Part shown: positions 35,383 to 48,540 of the stretch, piece after piece
Position numbering within the stretch: the stretch's first letter is position 1
Layout: the number at the start of each line of letters is the position of its first letter
Assembly: GCA_010093515.1 (NCBI GenBank)
Contig: MU001689.1
Coordinates: 303,502 to 367,501 of the forward strand
Direction: 5' to 3'
Length of the DNA stretch: 64,000 nt
From: Lineolata rhizophorae
Lineage: Eukaryota > Ascomycota > Dothideomycetes > Lineolatales > Lineolataceae
Made by a program: the position numbers and the translations under genes
The notes under the pieces: generated by a model
What the model was told of the DNA's origin: nothing
Databases searched by the model: none
What the model saw: the letters and a program-made list of their open reading frames with translations, nothing else

Positions 35383-36100
35383 CGGAATTTTGTTGTTTCT
35401 TTTATAGGATGGTAGAGTTCACGTTGGAGAGCCTAACACTGAGTAAGGGTACTAGTTGGGGAGAAACTTTTCACGCCAGAGCCTGGCGTCACTCGGTAGC
35501 GTCCAGAGAAAAAAGCAAATCAACTAGAACCACTACGACAATATCATAATGATCACAAAGATGCATTGTTCTCGACGCTATCATCAAGTACCAACCTGAA
35601 GTCGACAATTTGATTTGCCAGTGTCCGCACGGACCTCAAACTACTACGGCAGTCTACAGCAGTCGAGCCCATTTTCGTGCTCTTCATCCATAGCAATGGG
35701 TAAACTAAACTGTCCCAACTCGTCCCATGTGATGGTATTAAGCATGATCGAAACACAAAAATGGAACAAAAGAAAAACACCAGTCCATGCAGCCAAATAT
35801 CAATCTATGCGCCCTCGCTCGAATGTGTGATGTAAAGGTGACGGTCCTTCCAGGTCCAAGCTCGTTAAATCATGTCGTTAGAGGGACACGGGGAAGAGAA
35901 AAACTTGCAAAACAAAAGTAAAAGCGATAAGAAATCAGAAAGAGCAAAATTCGCCATGCAGCCAAAGCAGACAACAAACGGAGACCAAGACCAGTGCAGG
36001 ATTTTTGACAAAGCAAAAGGGAAATGCTGTAAACAGTTTTCATCCGCACACATGAAATGTCGATATAAGCGCACCTTCCCACCAAACCGTGGGACGTCCT
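35383..36100. other. Intergenic gap between convergent genes
   Basis: Untranslated 3' regions of LSM6 and the RING gene. No other feature is seen. Confidence 0.6.
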
Positions 36101-36734
36101 CTAATACCTACCCTCCGCCACAGCACTCGCTCTCCTGTCAACACCCATCCTCCCCAAGCTTGGCCCCATCCCAACGCCCGCGCCCAATCCCACACCTCCA
36201 GGTCCATTCCTCTCCTCATATCCCGCAACTCCTGATCCACCACTGCTACTGCCCCGTCGTCCACGATACATTCCCTCGTCACGATCGACCAAGCCCTGCT
36301 GCGTCCCCGCGATCCTTGGTTGCGACCCTGCTCCACCGCTGACCGCAGGAGCACCACCACCAGGAGGCACAGCAGAGCGCCCAGCGCTAGGACCTAGACT
36401 CGGCCCTCCTTCCCGTAATCCATTAGTCATGCCCGACATATTGTTGTTCCCGGTCCAATCCCCAATGTTCCGGCCGCTACCACGACGCATCATGCCTGGG
36501 CTAGAGGCGCTGGAACTAGCCTGACCCGACGTAGACGGCATCGGCCCCGCGGCCTGGTTCTCGGGTGAGCGAGTGCCACCGGACGTGGAAAGACCCCGGG
36601 AGGGGTGCGGCGGACCAGAGGGAGAGGACGTCGACATCCTGCCATTAGTATTATTACCGGGTCCTGCGGTGACGGTTTGGCTTGGCACGTTTGAACTAGA
36701 GGATGCAGAAGGCTGCCTCTGCTGGTGGAGCTGC

Positions 36735-36776
<42 letters not shown>

Positions 36777-39700
36777 GGGGATTGATGTTGACGAGACGTG
36801 GGTCCGGAAGACGCCGCAGCACTCGCGGGCGGCGAGACGGGCCCAGCTGGCGGAGTTACCGAATTGGACGGGCTGTTGATACCATCGGCACCGACACTAC
36901 GAGTCACGCTAGACAAGCGCCTTGGCTGAGCACCGGTGGCGGGAGCACCCCCGGAAGTAGTGGTCGGAGAAGACGACGTCGGCCTGCCGGCTTGAGAGAC
37001 ATTGGCGGTGCTTTCGCCGCGCTGCTGGCGTCGGTGTGCGGCGAAAGGGTTTGTATCGACGTCTGGCGCTAGCCGATGTGGCTCTAGACCAGCCAACCTC
37101 TGTCTCTCGAGCTCCTCGGCCCTTTGCCTCATTAGTTCCTGTCCCCGACGGCGCACCTCTTCGCGGCGCACCTCTTCGCCTGTGAGATTGGAGCGATGAG
37201 ACGGCCCACCGACGGGGGGAACAGCGCTCTGCGCGGAGGATGCGGTGGTGCGCGATGGGGCAACGGGAGACATGGGGGCGGCTCTTTGGTAGTGGAATTG
37301 CTGTTGCTGGGGCGATATTGGACGGGTCGCGGCCGTAGCCCGATGATCGGAATTACGGAGTGTGCGGGTAGAGGATTGGCTTTGAAGGCGGGGCTGCGAC
37401 GGCTGCGAACGAAGGTGGATTCGCGAAGATTGTGGTCTGATGGCTTGTTGCGGTACAGCGTACTGACCCGGATCGATAATGCTGGCCTGGGATGGCTGCG
37501 TACGAAGAGTCCTAGTAGACCGCGGGGCGCGCAACGTTGCATTGGAGGCTTGTTCACGTAGGCGCTGGGTAGATTGACGCGGACGCGGGCGGAAGAAAGG
37601 GTTCAATGGGTTAGGGAATGCCCTGGGTGCCATGTTGAACCCTGGAGGTTGATATGCTGGGACGAAACCATTCGACCCACGACGGCTGGCTGCGGAGCCA
37701 GGTCGGGACCCTACGCGGCTCGCCGGACGATCAATTATATCTGTTACGGTTGGCGGGAAGAAACCAGGGTTAGGAGGCCCGTGGAATGGCGATCTAAGGG
37801 TAGAGGGCGAGTAATTGTATGACGAGTTCTCCATAGAGTTTTGGCGAATCTGGACTCCTCCCGAGGCATTGGAACTTTCAGACAAGGAATTTCTGGACGT
37901 CCTTGCCTGCTCTCCTCGGGAGGGAGAGTTCATTGGGCCCCCAGAAATAATGCTATCGAGAGAAGGAGTACGAAGGCGGGCTGGAACGTTAGGCGGAGAA
38001 TGAGGCGATAGCGCGCCTGACGCATGGCTACCTTGTGAAGCTGGGCGGTTTCTGTTCGCCGTACGCGGCCGCTGGACAGGTGTGGCAGCCCGTAACTCCA
38101 AAGCATCAAAATAGTTGGGGGCGCTAGCCCTAGAGATGTCGGTAAGATGCTGGGCGAACATGTAGCTGATCCGAGGATCGTATTCCGGCTGGCGAGAGCC
38201 TTGACGATTGCGCCGCCGATTTGGCTGAATAGAGGTGTCAGACCCATCGCCGTCATCCGCATCGTTTGGATCTCCCAGAGAAACGCCGCGGCCGTTGTTT
38301 GTATCCCAAGAGGGCGGTCCCCGAACCGGTGTCGAATTGCGCAACCGCAGCTGGGATGGACGTGATCGAATAATAGGCCCGTTCATAGGAATATCGCCAT
38401 CCCTGTCCTGGCCGGCGTCCGAATCATCATCGTCAGCTTGATCTCCGTCTTCATAATTAGCAGCTGACTGCCTAGATAGAACCGAACTCCGGCGCCTTAG
38501 CCCGCGCGAACCATCTAGAATGCGAGACGACCCAGCACGGGAAGGCGGGCGAATAGAAACGTTTGGTCTATCTGCAGTAGGCGTTAGAGAACGGTCCATT
38601 CGACTTCTTTCATTGGAGCTCGCAGTCATTGCCCACCCAACAGTCGTCCTCCCTCCATCACTGTCATAGTCATCCTCTGTCATCTCCTCATCCACGTCTT
38701 GCTCCAACGGCGACCATCCTTGCTGGTGTAAAAGAGCTTGGCGGTCCTCTTCAAGGTCCTGGACAACGGAAGCGGTATCGTCATTGGTGCTTTCGGATGG
38801 AGTGATTTGCCTTCGGCGCCGCGAATTGACCTGTTGTTGGCGGCGTCGCGCGCGCCCACTATGATCGATGGGACCTTCATCTTCATTGTCGTCCTCAGTT
38901 GCCCTGGAAGCACTGGACGATGTATCGGAAATGACGACTGGCCGGCGACGCTGAGACCTAGACTGAACAGGTTCGGGCTGAGGCGTCCGACTTGCAGCCG
39001 AGCTGCTCATATCGGAGGCCTCTTCGCTCTCATCGTTGATGAACCCACTCATAGAAGAGTCCCCGTCATCAAGCCCCTCTTCGTCTTCTTCTTCCAGCGT
39101 GCCCATTTCTGTGTCTTCAGATATCATTTCCGATTCCAGACTGGCACTGTACGACCGCCTTCTGCTTCCGGCAGCACTATGGGCGGCTCGTCGACGAGGA
39201 CCGCGAAAGGGGGGCTGACCTGGCATATTCTGAGGAGGCATATTCCCATTCAGCCACTCGTTCACGAGATACTGGTAGTCCTCCATTGGGTAGTCGAACT
39301 CGTCATAGCCGAAGCCGTCATCCATATCCTCCAGGTCCAGGTCGTGGTCAAGATCTTCGCCAGACAAGTCTTGCTCGGATGTCTCGTCCATGTCACTGAA
39401 TCCAGCGAAGCTGTCGCCCCAAGTCGCCCCACCACCTTCGTATTCCCACTGCGCGAGGCACCTGTCACACTCCAATGCACCAGGTTCGAGTTCCCAGGTG
39501 CACATGGGGCAACGGTCGACGCCATCTTCCTCGTCGCGAATCGGGCGTCTCCGCGGTGGGCGTTGTCGGAAGCAGCCTCGGAACAAGCCTCCTGTCCTCG
39601 GATCCTTGTTGTTCCTATCCTTCAAAACGATGTCTGCCTCCTCTTTCTGCCACGTTAAATGCTGGTCGAGAGTTTCGCCGCCCGGTAGGAATTCGGTACG

Positions 39701-40487
39701 GTTCATGAAGATGACGGCCATTTCGCGAACCTGGACGCCAACGAAAGTTAGGAATCCGTTCTTGCGGAGGGGAACTACACATAACTTACGAGATAAGCCG
39801 GTGCCGGGGCTTGAGTGACCATGCCTCTGCAGTCCGGACATGTCTTGTGCTCTTTGTTGTTCACAAACCAAGTGCAGAGACACTGCAATGTAGATTAGAA
39901 ATAGAATTTTCATGGAGTTGTTGGTCTCATACAGTGTAGCAATAGGTATGGCCACATGAGGTGATGTACGGTTCGTACATCAGCTTGTCACAAATTTTGC
40001 AAGTGATGATCGCCCGTAGACTGTCGAAGTCTGACCGAAGCGACTTTAAGAGCTGAAGTGACGGGTTAGCATACATTCAGGCGAGCAAGATGAAGACAGA
40101 GAAATGCTAGGGCGATGCACAGGAGTGGAAAAGGAATGGCCATACCTCTTCGTTCTTGCTTGCCTGGCTGGTATCTTCCTGCCGCCTGACAATCTTGGCC
40201 TTCAGGCTGTCTTTGCTGGCGCTATGTGCGGGTCTGCTGTCAGAATTTGCCGCTCTGGCCAACGGCCGCGTCCTCGCGCCAGGCAATCCAGAAGGCTTGA
40301 CACCGCTCGGCGAGCCGGGCGGTTGCGGAGGCATGGTGGCTCCTTGCTTGCCCGGGGAGACGTTGGACAGGCTTGGAGTGGCAGACGCGACCGATGATTC
40401 AGTCGGCGTCTTCTGGCGGGCCGCCCGCGAGCCCGAAGGAGCGGCGGCAGCTGCAGGGCTGGCCGCCGCGCCCGGTCGTGTGTCCAT
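36101..40487 (-). CDS. Large RING-finger protein, probable E3 ubiquitin ligase (Psh1-like RING)
   Basis: Four exons, 40487-40146, 40052-39933, 39882-39790 and 39730-36101, give 1394 residues. After a disordered Ala/Ser/Pro N-terminus, a C3HC4 RING sits at ~132-172 (CKIC...CGHTYCYTCLC...CPDC), with an intron inside it. Then come a helical block (YLVREMAVIFMNR) and a second zinc-ribbon-like CxxC...CxxC (~259-276). The remaining ~1100 residues are acidic, then Ser/Pro/Gln/Arg-rich and disordered, with a 12-CAG poly-Gln run. The RING and following segment resemble yeast Psh1, which marks mislocalised centromeric histone for destruction, but the long tail is not in Psh1, so this is only a suggestion. 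The start at 40487 is chosen as the first ATG before low-complexity sequence in frame; the frame stays open further upstream. Confidence 0.8.
36737..36772 (-). repeat. (CAG)12 trinucleotide run encoding poly-Gln
   Basis: Twelve perfect CTG units on the plus strand (CAG on the coding strand), flanked by CAA and CGG codons, lie in the disordered tail of the RING protein. It is likely to be length-variable between strains. Confidence 0.9.
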
Positions 40488-42073
40488 GAAAGCACCGGGC
40501 GGCGGCGTAGCACGGCAGGATGCAATCCAAGGGAAGAGGGTAAAGGAACGCGGGGCCTCGCGCTCGACAGCCCGAGCAGGCTCGTGGAGCCGGGCCTTCT
40601 GATCCCCGAAGGGGTGGTGGATTTTCTGGGAAAGAGTGTAGACGCGAGGATGGGGTCCTCCTCGCCCTTGGGGGGGTGGCAGATTCTGGTAGAGTGGGAC
40701 TGCTGGCGCGAGCGGCGGCGGGCGGACGGCATGCCCAGACCGCGGATAAGAAAAGCCCGACTTAGGTAAGCCGCCAGCCCCCGACCATTCAGCGCCCCCT
40801 CCAGCCGTCCCGCCTGATCGTGGCCGTTCCCACCGTCCACCTCGCCTGTTCCCGCTTCGGCATCCCGCCCCGTGCTTGCATCCCCAAGTTTCCTTACCTG
40901 CGTGCGCCCTAGGCTGGCGGTGGCGTCCCTCCCCCACGCACCGCTGTTCTCGCGTTGCTTTTACCCCCGCAAAACCTATAAATCGCTAGTACCCGCTCCC
41001 AGGGGATCCGCTGCAAGCCCTTCGTCCGCTCGGGGATGACGTGCTCTTCTGCACCGCTCGTTCCAGGCGGGTTGATTCGGCGCTCTGAGACGCGCTCGTG
41101 GCGCTTTACGCGTTCGAAATTTTAATCCGCCAACCCCGCCGAGGACCGCTGTGGGCCGGGCTAACAGCTTCTCCTCTTCTACCCCTCACATGAGACCCGT
41201 CCAGAATGTGGGGGCGCCGGAAGCATTTATTGGATAGGCGTCTGCTGTCTTCCTTGCCCAGTTCCGAATATTACTCCTTCCCCTTTCTCCCTTCCTGTCG
41301 TCCTTCTGCTCCTTTTTCCTCCTTACGCTTTGCTCACCCAAAGCTTTGCGAGACCCTCCCCCCCTATTCTCACTCGCCCATCTACGATCCAGCAGAACTG
41401 TTGCGAAGTTTCAGCATGTGCAATAGTTACTTTCTGAAGATTTGCTCGAGAATAATCAGCATCACCTTTCACCATCAAGAGTCCTCTCTCGAATTTTGGG
41501 TGACTGCCTGCTGGTGCTGTGTGCGGTTTCGAATCGACCGATCGTGGAGAACGAAAATGGCCCCATGCGACAAATTCTGGCCATGCTATCCTCCATTTAT
41601 GCGACTACCCCTAGCGAAATGATGCCGTCACCACCCTGTTGCGACCCGAACTTGAAAGTTTCGAAAAGAGGATCGAAGTGTATTCCCACTGCAGAAAAGA
41701 CCTCGGCCGAGGGCTTGATTACATGGACCGAAGGACTACCTATCCGACAAAGAAACATCAAAGGCCGTGACTGCTCAATCACACCCGAAATCCGTCCAGC
41801 TGCAACTGTGGTAGACCGAACAGTGCACTCAAAGTCGCTGTCACTTTCTCATTACCCTCTCACCCTTGCAGAACTTGCCCCAACATCCAGAGATATTGAG
41901 GCTAATTGAACATGAACGCCAGCATAAATAAGGCAGAAGTTATTAGAGTCTTCTTTGATACAAGAGACTTCGCTATCGTAAAAAGGAAGTCATTACGCTA
42001 AGAAGAACAATCTATCGCGAAAGTGCCCATGAGGAGAAGTCTGCGCACCGAGCATCAATTCACACGTGAATTG
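40488..42073. other. RING gene upstream region and gap
   Basis: About 1.6 kb. The part to ~41200 is GC-rich and should be the RING gene promoter/leader. Frames at 41206-41622 and 41442-41909 (plus) overlap in different frames and have no recognisable domain, so I do not call them genes. Confidence 0.45.
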
Positions 42074-43494
42074 TTACTCGACCCTAGCACGTTTGGCGGG
42101 GCGCTCCGAGGAGCTCTTACCGCCGACGACGACATCGGGGATTTGGATCTCGTCCATGTAGCCGACTTGCACTTTATCCTCCTCGACCATCTCGTTGTTC
42201 ATGTGCTTCAAGAAGGCCTCCTGCTCGGCCAGGAACTTCTTGAATGCCGTCGTGTTCATCTTCTTGCCCGAGCGGCGGCGGTCGCGGAGCTGGCGGAGCT
42301 GCTCCCGGATGCGTTCTTCGAGTATCTCCATGCGGTACTCGCCAAACCCGTAGTAGAGTTCGGAGAGGTCCGAGATGGGGCGCACCGTGGTCAGCACCGT
42401 GTCGTCACGGATGTGGGGCGACTTCGGCCTGAACGAAGTCACCATGGTGATGCGCTCCTGCGCGCCTAGCGCGCGGAGCGCCTGATGAGTGATGTACCGT
42501 CCCTGCAACACTACAGCGCAGCCCTAACTTCTCTGTTAGTATCCCATGTCATGTTATAATCACATGATTACGCTTGGCCTTGATAGTGGGCACTGGCGAT
42601 GAAAAGGAGAATCGGTAGAGAGGTGTAGTTCGCGGCAACTCACCATCTGCGGTCCGCGAACCTTGAGCACGTTGCCATCGTTCGCCAGGAGCGCCGTCTC
42701 GCCGCCCACCATGTTGGTACAATCGCTCAGCATCAGCACGCAGACGAAGGGATAGCTGTCCGTGTGCCAGCCGACGATGGGCTTGTCGTCCTCCCAAGGG
42801 CAGCCGGCGATGCCCTCGTCATCGGCGTAGAAGCGCTTCTCGTTGGAGATGACGGCGAGCTCCTCCTTGGTCTGCTCCTCGGACTTGACCGACACGTTGA
42901 TGTGGCCGAGCTCGAAGTCCATGACGGGAACGAGGTCGACGCCGGCGATCTTCGAGATGATGGATAGCGTCTCGGAGTTGTTCCAGGCATCGTAGATGAA
43001 TGGCGCATACCTTGCAGGCACGAACAGCGCGGTCAGCTATCGCGGACGATGATCGCTAGATCATGACCGTTGGAAGTCGCAACTCACTTGGGCGAATAGC
43101 CGCGCAGCTGGCAGGCGGCGATGTTGCTCGAGTACTTGCACTTGTCCATGACGACCGGTTGGAAGATCTCGTCCCTCATCTGGCCGATGGCTTCCGGAGA
43201 GAAGAGCTGGAACGGCTGACAGACCGCGACGGGCGACACTCCCGCATCCTCCGGGAAGCCGAGATCCTTCATCTTGATGATTTGGGACGGTTCCTTGTAG
43301 GTAATATGCTTTGACGGATCAAAGTTGCTCGACCCGCTCGGGCCCGTCGCCTTGGATGGAGTAGCCTGGATAATGGGCTTCCAGTTGGCTTTGGGCGTCG
43401 CCGCCGGGGCTTGGGTCATGACAGTGGCCCTAGAGCGCGTCGTCGTCAGTTGCACCGTTCTAAGAGAAGACCGCAAGAGACCAAAGGGAAACAT
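42074..43494 (-). CDS. 2-oxoglutarate/Fe(II) dioxygenase family protein
   Basis: Exons 43494-43088, 43010-42644 and 42523-42074 give 407 residues. The iron-binding pair is HTD at ~218-220 (GWHTDSYPFVCVLML), with the distal His in GRYITHQALRALG at ~271 followed by an Arg suited to bind 2-oxoglutarate. GGETALL between them fits the double-stranded beta-helix. This resembles the fungal group with an N-terminal YKEPSQIIKMKDLGFPEDAGVSPVAVCQPFQLFS segment. The C-terminus is a long basic/acidic helix ending near a KRARVE patch, which may be a nuclear signal. An Arg/Thr-rich N-terminus (FGLLRSSLRTVQLTTTRSRA) could be a mitochondrial presequence, or the second Met may be used. The substrate is unknown. 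Confidence 0.85.
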
Positions 43495-46417
43495 GATTGA
43501 GGAGTTTCCCGGCCGTCTGAAGAGCTTGGATCAAGGAAGACAAAGTGTGTGCCGCGGGGATGCAGAGGAGGATTGTGGATTGTGAGAGATGCAGGAGGTG
43601 GCAAGTTCAAAGAGAGGTGCCTTTCATGCTGAGAGGCCTGGTGCGGGCACGAAAACATCTCCTCGTTCACCCGTCGAGCGCTCTCAACAAAGTGTCGTGC
43701 TAGGGGCGGCGTATAGATCGTCCCATCACAACTGAGCACAATCGCTACTCGACGACAATGGCATTTGAAACACAATCAAGAAGGCTTCCAGAGACAAATT
43801 CTCACTCACATTTCAATTTGAAGGTGTAAGAGGATGCACAACAATCAAGTCAAAGGGGCGCAGTGGGTAAGAACTGGTGGGACTTGGGCCCGTACGAACG
43901 TAAGTCAAAATGGATTTGAGAAGAATACTATCGCGATACTGACTATCAAAAAACGGTGGAAACAGTCGAAGCCTATATACTCGTCCAGCCCGTGGAGGGT
44001 AGCAAGGGCTCTAGATGCTCATGGTGCCATCTCGACTCCAGCGGAGCGCCAGAAGTGGGCGGGCCCAGACGGATCGGACTGGCCACGACGATGCACTTCA
44101 CTACCTGTCCCTGTTCACTCCTGCTGGCTCTCCACTTGAGCGCTATGAGTGGACGGGGAATGTCATCTTTTCCCTTATTTTGTGGAGCTACTCCCCATGG
44201 CCACAGGATTGGTATCTTTGCCGGCTACCAATGTGCGGTTATCTTATCGGCGGTCGGACCGAGTGAATGGCTATTGGGCCTCACACTATGGACCTTCTAT
44301 CAACAAGCCTTGCTAGCTCTGGCGGCGACCACGACTTTCGATGCCTCATCAATGACATGTGGAGGACGTGTCCTATACTGTTCGGCGCACTCAAACGGAT
44401 TCTATTTCTGTTCCAGGAAATGACGCTGTTCCTAGTAGTTGCAGCGAATTTTTTTCACTTGCGCTTCTCCCTTGCGAACATGGCAAAGGACGCGTTTTCG
44501 ACGCGGCGCTCCATTATTTTCTCGTTTCACGGAGACTTTCTCGAAGCGCGAAAACGTAATGGCCTCGTCAACCGTCGCCCCTGGCGCAGGTAGGTACGCT
44601 CTACGAAAAGAACTAGACGGCAGAAGTGTTCTCTCTGTCGCCTCGAGGACGGCATTCAGACGGCAGCTCGAAGACGCCACCGGCCAGCCACGACGGACGC
44701 CGACTTCAGCACGTGCTCAATCGACCGTGGCACCATTGACAGGAGGTGTGGAGGACTAGAGTCGCAGTCGCCATCAAAGAGGGGCTGTTTTGATGATGCG
44801 GCTTCAAGATATTCAAGATGAATGGATTTGTTTTCCCTTTTCGGTATTTGCGGAGATAGGTCGACGCCTCCCTAGCTCGAAGGATCCCTGCAGGGCGGCG
44901 TGGTTAGTAACGACTATCATCGGAAGCGCCGCGGGCTTTCGACTGCTCACCACCGTATTCGGCGGCGCGTTGGCTGGGCCTCGCCGTGCCCATGGCACCA
45001 TTATGGCGTCGCGAGCCTCGTAACTATTGCGAGCAGACCCGCTCCCAACCGTAGCGGCGCGCCTGGCTTGCCCCTCCCCTCGTCCCCAACTCACAGATCG
45101 CCGGCGACTGGGGCCCGCGGCTTCATGCCCGATCTGGCCGGCCACCCGCTCATAGCACGTAATAGTATTTTTCCATTGGGCTGCGCGCTCGCTGCAGCAT
45201 CGTCTGAGCTTCCGCAAAACGTCGCGTTCCCGCGCGCTGAGACAATCCCGAATGATCTGGACGAAGCTGGCACGCGCGTCGGCACCAATGTCGGGCCCAG
45301 CTCGAAGTGCATGCAGGACGGACGAGGAGCGGCAAGGAGCGGCCAAAAGCAAGCCCAGCGCTTCCGTAGGAACGGAACAGTAGGCCCGAGCTGCACACAC
45401 ACGCAAGGGAGAGAGGGATGGTGGGAACCTGCGGCGAGGGAACAAGCAGCCGTCGACGAAGGGGGGCCAGGGGCCTTGATGCCCGGGCATCCAGGCCCGC
45501 GTCCGGGAAGAACATGTGGCTGCTCGGACGAGGTCCACAACATTGCGCATTGCATAATTGAACCAGCGGCCGAGGGGCCACAGCCAGAGTCTGCACGCCC
45601 GCCCGCGCGCCTGCTCCCAAGGCACAGTGCTAGCCGTGGGCGGCGGTGACGCGCCCGGTCCCGGGGGGAGGTGGGGAGCGAGGCGTCGACCAGGCCCACG
45701 CCCCTCCTGGAATCGCGGGGTACTTAGGCCGTGTCACCGTCTCGTCCGTCACCTCCTCCGACCCAAGCCAAGCTGCCCCATGGCCACTGGCGCCGCCGCC
45801 GCCGGGACGCCGCAGCGCCCAGAGCCACTCCATCTCCATTGCTGGCCGGCTGGACTCCCCCTGCTGCTGCGTCCTGGGGCAGCCCGCTGCACATGTATGC
45901 TGCGCGCTCCCGACTCGTCGTCCGGCGGCCTCGCGGGTATGGCTGGCGCACTCTCTCGCCCAAGCGCGTGCCGAGACGGGGCCTTCGGCATTGTCCAACC
46001 GCGTCACGGGTCCCTCGTGCCTGCGACGTGCATGGCCCGCTTGCGCCCGTGGCCGCCGCAAGGTCTGCCGCGGAGAGAGACCCAGCAGAGAAGGCCGGAT
46101 GCAGAGAAGTCCTAGCTCGAGGGGGCCCGGCCGGCGGCGTCCAGGGCTTCCGTCCAACAGGCCTCGCTGCGCAGGTTGCCCAATCTCCGATGAGGCGTGC
46201 GGGTAGCTATCGATAAGCGCGCTGCGCGGGCCCCCGATCGGGCCTGGGGCGGCTTTGTATTTATCCCGAAGCCGGAGCCCAAGCGAGGCGCGCGCCCCGG
46301 CCGCCGCCGGCGCAAGCTTCGACCTACCGCGTCCTTCCGAACTTGCGCTTTTCCCTTACCCCCGTCCCAATCGCGCCCCGTGGAAACACTCCCGAGTCTG
46401 TTTCAGGGGCCGTCGCC
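43495..46417. other. Long GC-rich divergent intergenic region
   Basis: About 2.9 kb between the divergent dioxygenase and COX23 genes. From ~44800 to ~46350 it is very GC-rich, producing long overlapping open frames on both strands (up to 270 codons). These peptides are Pro/Ala/Arg/Gly-rich, overlap each other on opposite strands and show no domain, so I treat them as composition artefacts. I see no RNA gene. Confidence 0.45.
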
Positions 46418-46980
46418 ATGGCGGAGAAGGAAGGGGACAACCCGTGGAGCAAGGACGTGTCCAACAGGTTCAACAGGTACGCGGCGATCCATCCCTAATT
46501 GCACGTCTCGTGATGCATCCACCCTCCCCATACAACAAAGCACCGCATTGACGTCGCCACAGCAAACGTTACAGCGAGTATTTCGACCCGTGCCAAGAGG
46601 CGGCTGACAGGAGCATACGCTGTCTGCACCGTAATCCCGGCGATAAAGACATGTGCCAGGATTACTTCCAGTAAGTTGGCACGATGCCATCCACATCAAC
46701 AGCTTCTACGAATTATGTTCCACACGACACTATCATCTTCAATTCTTCCGTCCCGACCCAATCGACCCTTGCTGATGGAGATGTGCTTGTCGCTCGAAAA
46801 AGGGCGTATCGTGATTGCAAAAAACAATGGGTACGTGTGTTGTGCCTGTCCCCGGTCCGCCAAGACACGGGAGAAAAGAACAGTCTGTTTTTTAACAGTG
46901 AGATTGCTAATCGTCACGTCTATCGCCAGATGGAGGCCCGGAAGGAGGAGAAGCGCCAGCAAGGGTTCAAGCTATGGTAG
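46418..46980 (+). CDS. COX23: Cytochrome c oxidase assembly factor Cox23 (twin CX9C)
   Basis: Four exons (46418-46476, 46563-46670, 46803-46830, 46930-46980) give 81 residues. The CHCH fold is plain: YFDPC-x9-C (QEAADRSIR between the cysteines), then MC-x9-C (QDYFQAYRD), then [13 protein letters not shown]. Both CX9C pairs are intact. Each splice restores conserved text ([29 protein letters not shown]). Cox23 is a small soluble protein of the mitochondrial intermembrane space, imported by the Mia40 disulphide relay and required for copper-dependent assembly of complex IV. Exon 3 has only 28 bases. Confidence 0.93.
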
Positions 46981-48540
46981 CCATTGCTCGACGCGGCCGG
47001 ACGTGTCGCGTGCTGAGTGAGAAATGAGAATGAGGGGTCGAATGCGACGAGATCAGCGACCCGCAGCTTCGCAAGCTGCGGAGCATCCGGCATTTCTGGT
47101 GTTAAAAGACAGAGAAAAGAAAAAGCGTGCCCCGTGTTCGAGTATCTCTTGTACAAAAACAGGTCCAATTTTCCGCTCCTTCCTATCTCCAGTCTTTGAG
47201 AGACTCGACTACTCCTCCGGTCAAGATAAGGTGAAGGCCCGAATCTTCTTCATCCGTTGTTCTGTTGATAGTGGCATAGTGGCATCTCTAGGCTCAGTGA
47301 CGGGGTCCGGCCTGGTTGAGCGCTCTCGCTTTCCAAGGCTCCCCTATACCGTCTTTGTATCACAAACCCCCCTCTTTTTTTTCTAAGACTTGTCTGATAG
47401 CTGTGCATCCGAATACCCGGGGCCCCGCTCTTGCGGTTATCGTCCAGGTGGCGGAATCGCGACCACATTTCCTACTAGTCCTAGACCGCGTTCTAGCCTT
47501 CAAAATGAGCTTCTCTGGCGCAGATCGGAAGCTACTGTGCTTTCCTCTTCCTGCAAGTGTTGTGGTCCCTTGCACTGTTGTTCGTGTGAGCTTGGGGGTG
47601 GGGGCTTTGTGCGCGACATACAGGCCGAGGAGCTGAGGCAAAGCTTAGCTGCTGTACACGAAGCCCTGGAACTGTTGTGATCCTGTGGTTAACTGGTTGC
47701 TTCCCGCGGGGGATGGTACTAACGGGAAGGAGGAAGACTCAAAGATCCGAAATGCCTGAATAATGACTTTAGTCTGGGCGGGGCTTTTCGGTCCATTCTC
47801 GTACGAAGTTGAATGATAGGCCGGTGCCAAGAGTGGAGTGAGCATGAGCTGCGCCTATGGACGATCCTTCGGTGAGTTTTGCTATAAATCCTAACTATCA
47901 CTAATTACCCTATCAGGGTTACCATGGATTTTTGAAGGGGCACCCATGAATTTTGAGTGATTGAAGTTTCCGGCCGATCTTCTGGTTGATAGTCAACTCC
48001 TTCGGCTACCTTGGAGCACGCGAACATTCGCTACCATGGGCAATCGAATCTATCCGACCGTAGAATATTTGGCGTGGTAGTTTCACCCGTTCAGTCGTAA
48101 CTCAAAATTGATAGCAAAATCAGAAACAAAGTGAATGCTCCTACTCATTTTCCCATTCTATATGTTCAGTCTTGGTCCTACTAGCTCTGGCCATCTTCTA
48201 CACCAAATATCTGGTTGTATTCAGTCCTTGACAAGTAGCAAGAGGCTCTCGAAGGCAGAGTGCGGTACCTGCCAAGAGTTCTGGATTCGGGGGCAAATCG
48301 GCCCGCGTTTCATGCACCCCAGCCCACCTGTAGCAAAGTCCCTGGGCGGGTTGTGCGTTTCGGGCAGATCATCAATTTAACGCCCGAAACTCGAACCGAG
48401 CCTCGTTTAGAGGACAACTTGCCTTTCGTCGTTTTGCTGTGTACCATGAGAAGCAGCTTCGAGTGAATTCCCCACGTTACCTGAGCAGAATAAGAGCTAG
48501 AAGAAGGAGCGGATAAGTCCGTTCGTGTGCCGTCTCCACC
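46981..48540. other. Intergenic gap before MDM20
   Basis: About 1.6 kb containing the COX23 3' end and the MDM20 promoter. Overlapping short frames are unsupported. No tRNA is seen. Confidence 0.5.

Noticed and set aside
39481-39500. GGTTCGAGTTCC resembling a tRNA T-loop
   Set aside because: It lies inside the RING protein coding exon and cannot form the rest of a tRNA.
40488-40937. N-terminal extension of the RING protein frame
   Set aside because: The frame is open only because the DNA is GC-rich; the first sensible ATG before family-like sequence is 40487.
41206-41909. Two overlapping plus-strand frames of 138 and 155 codons
   Set aside because: They are in different frames, have no domain and no splice logic, and sit in a likely promoter region.
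44813-46216. Many long open frames (up to 270 codons) on both strands
   Set aside because: They overlap on opposite strands in very GC-rich DNA, lack any domain and are Pro/Ala/Arg/Gly-rich; best explained by scarcity of stop codons.
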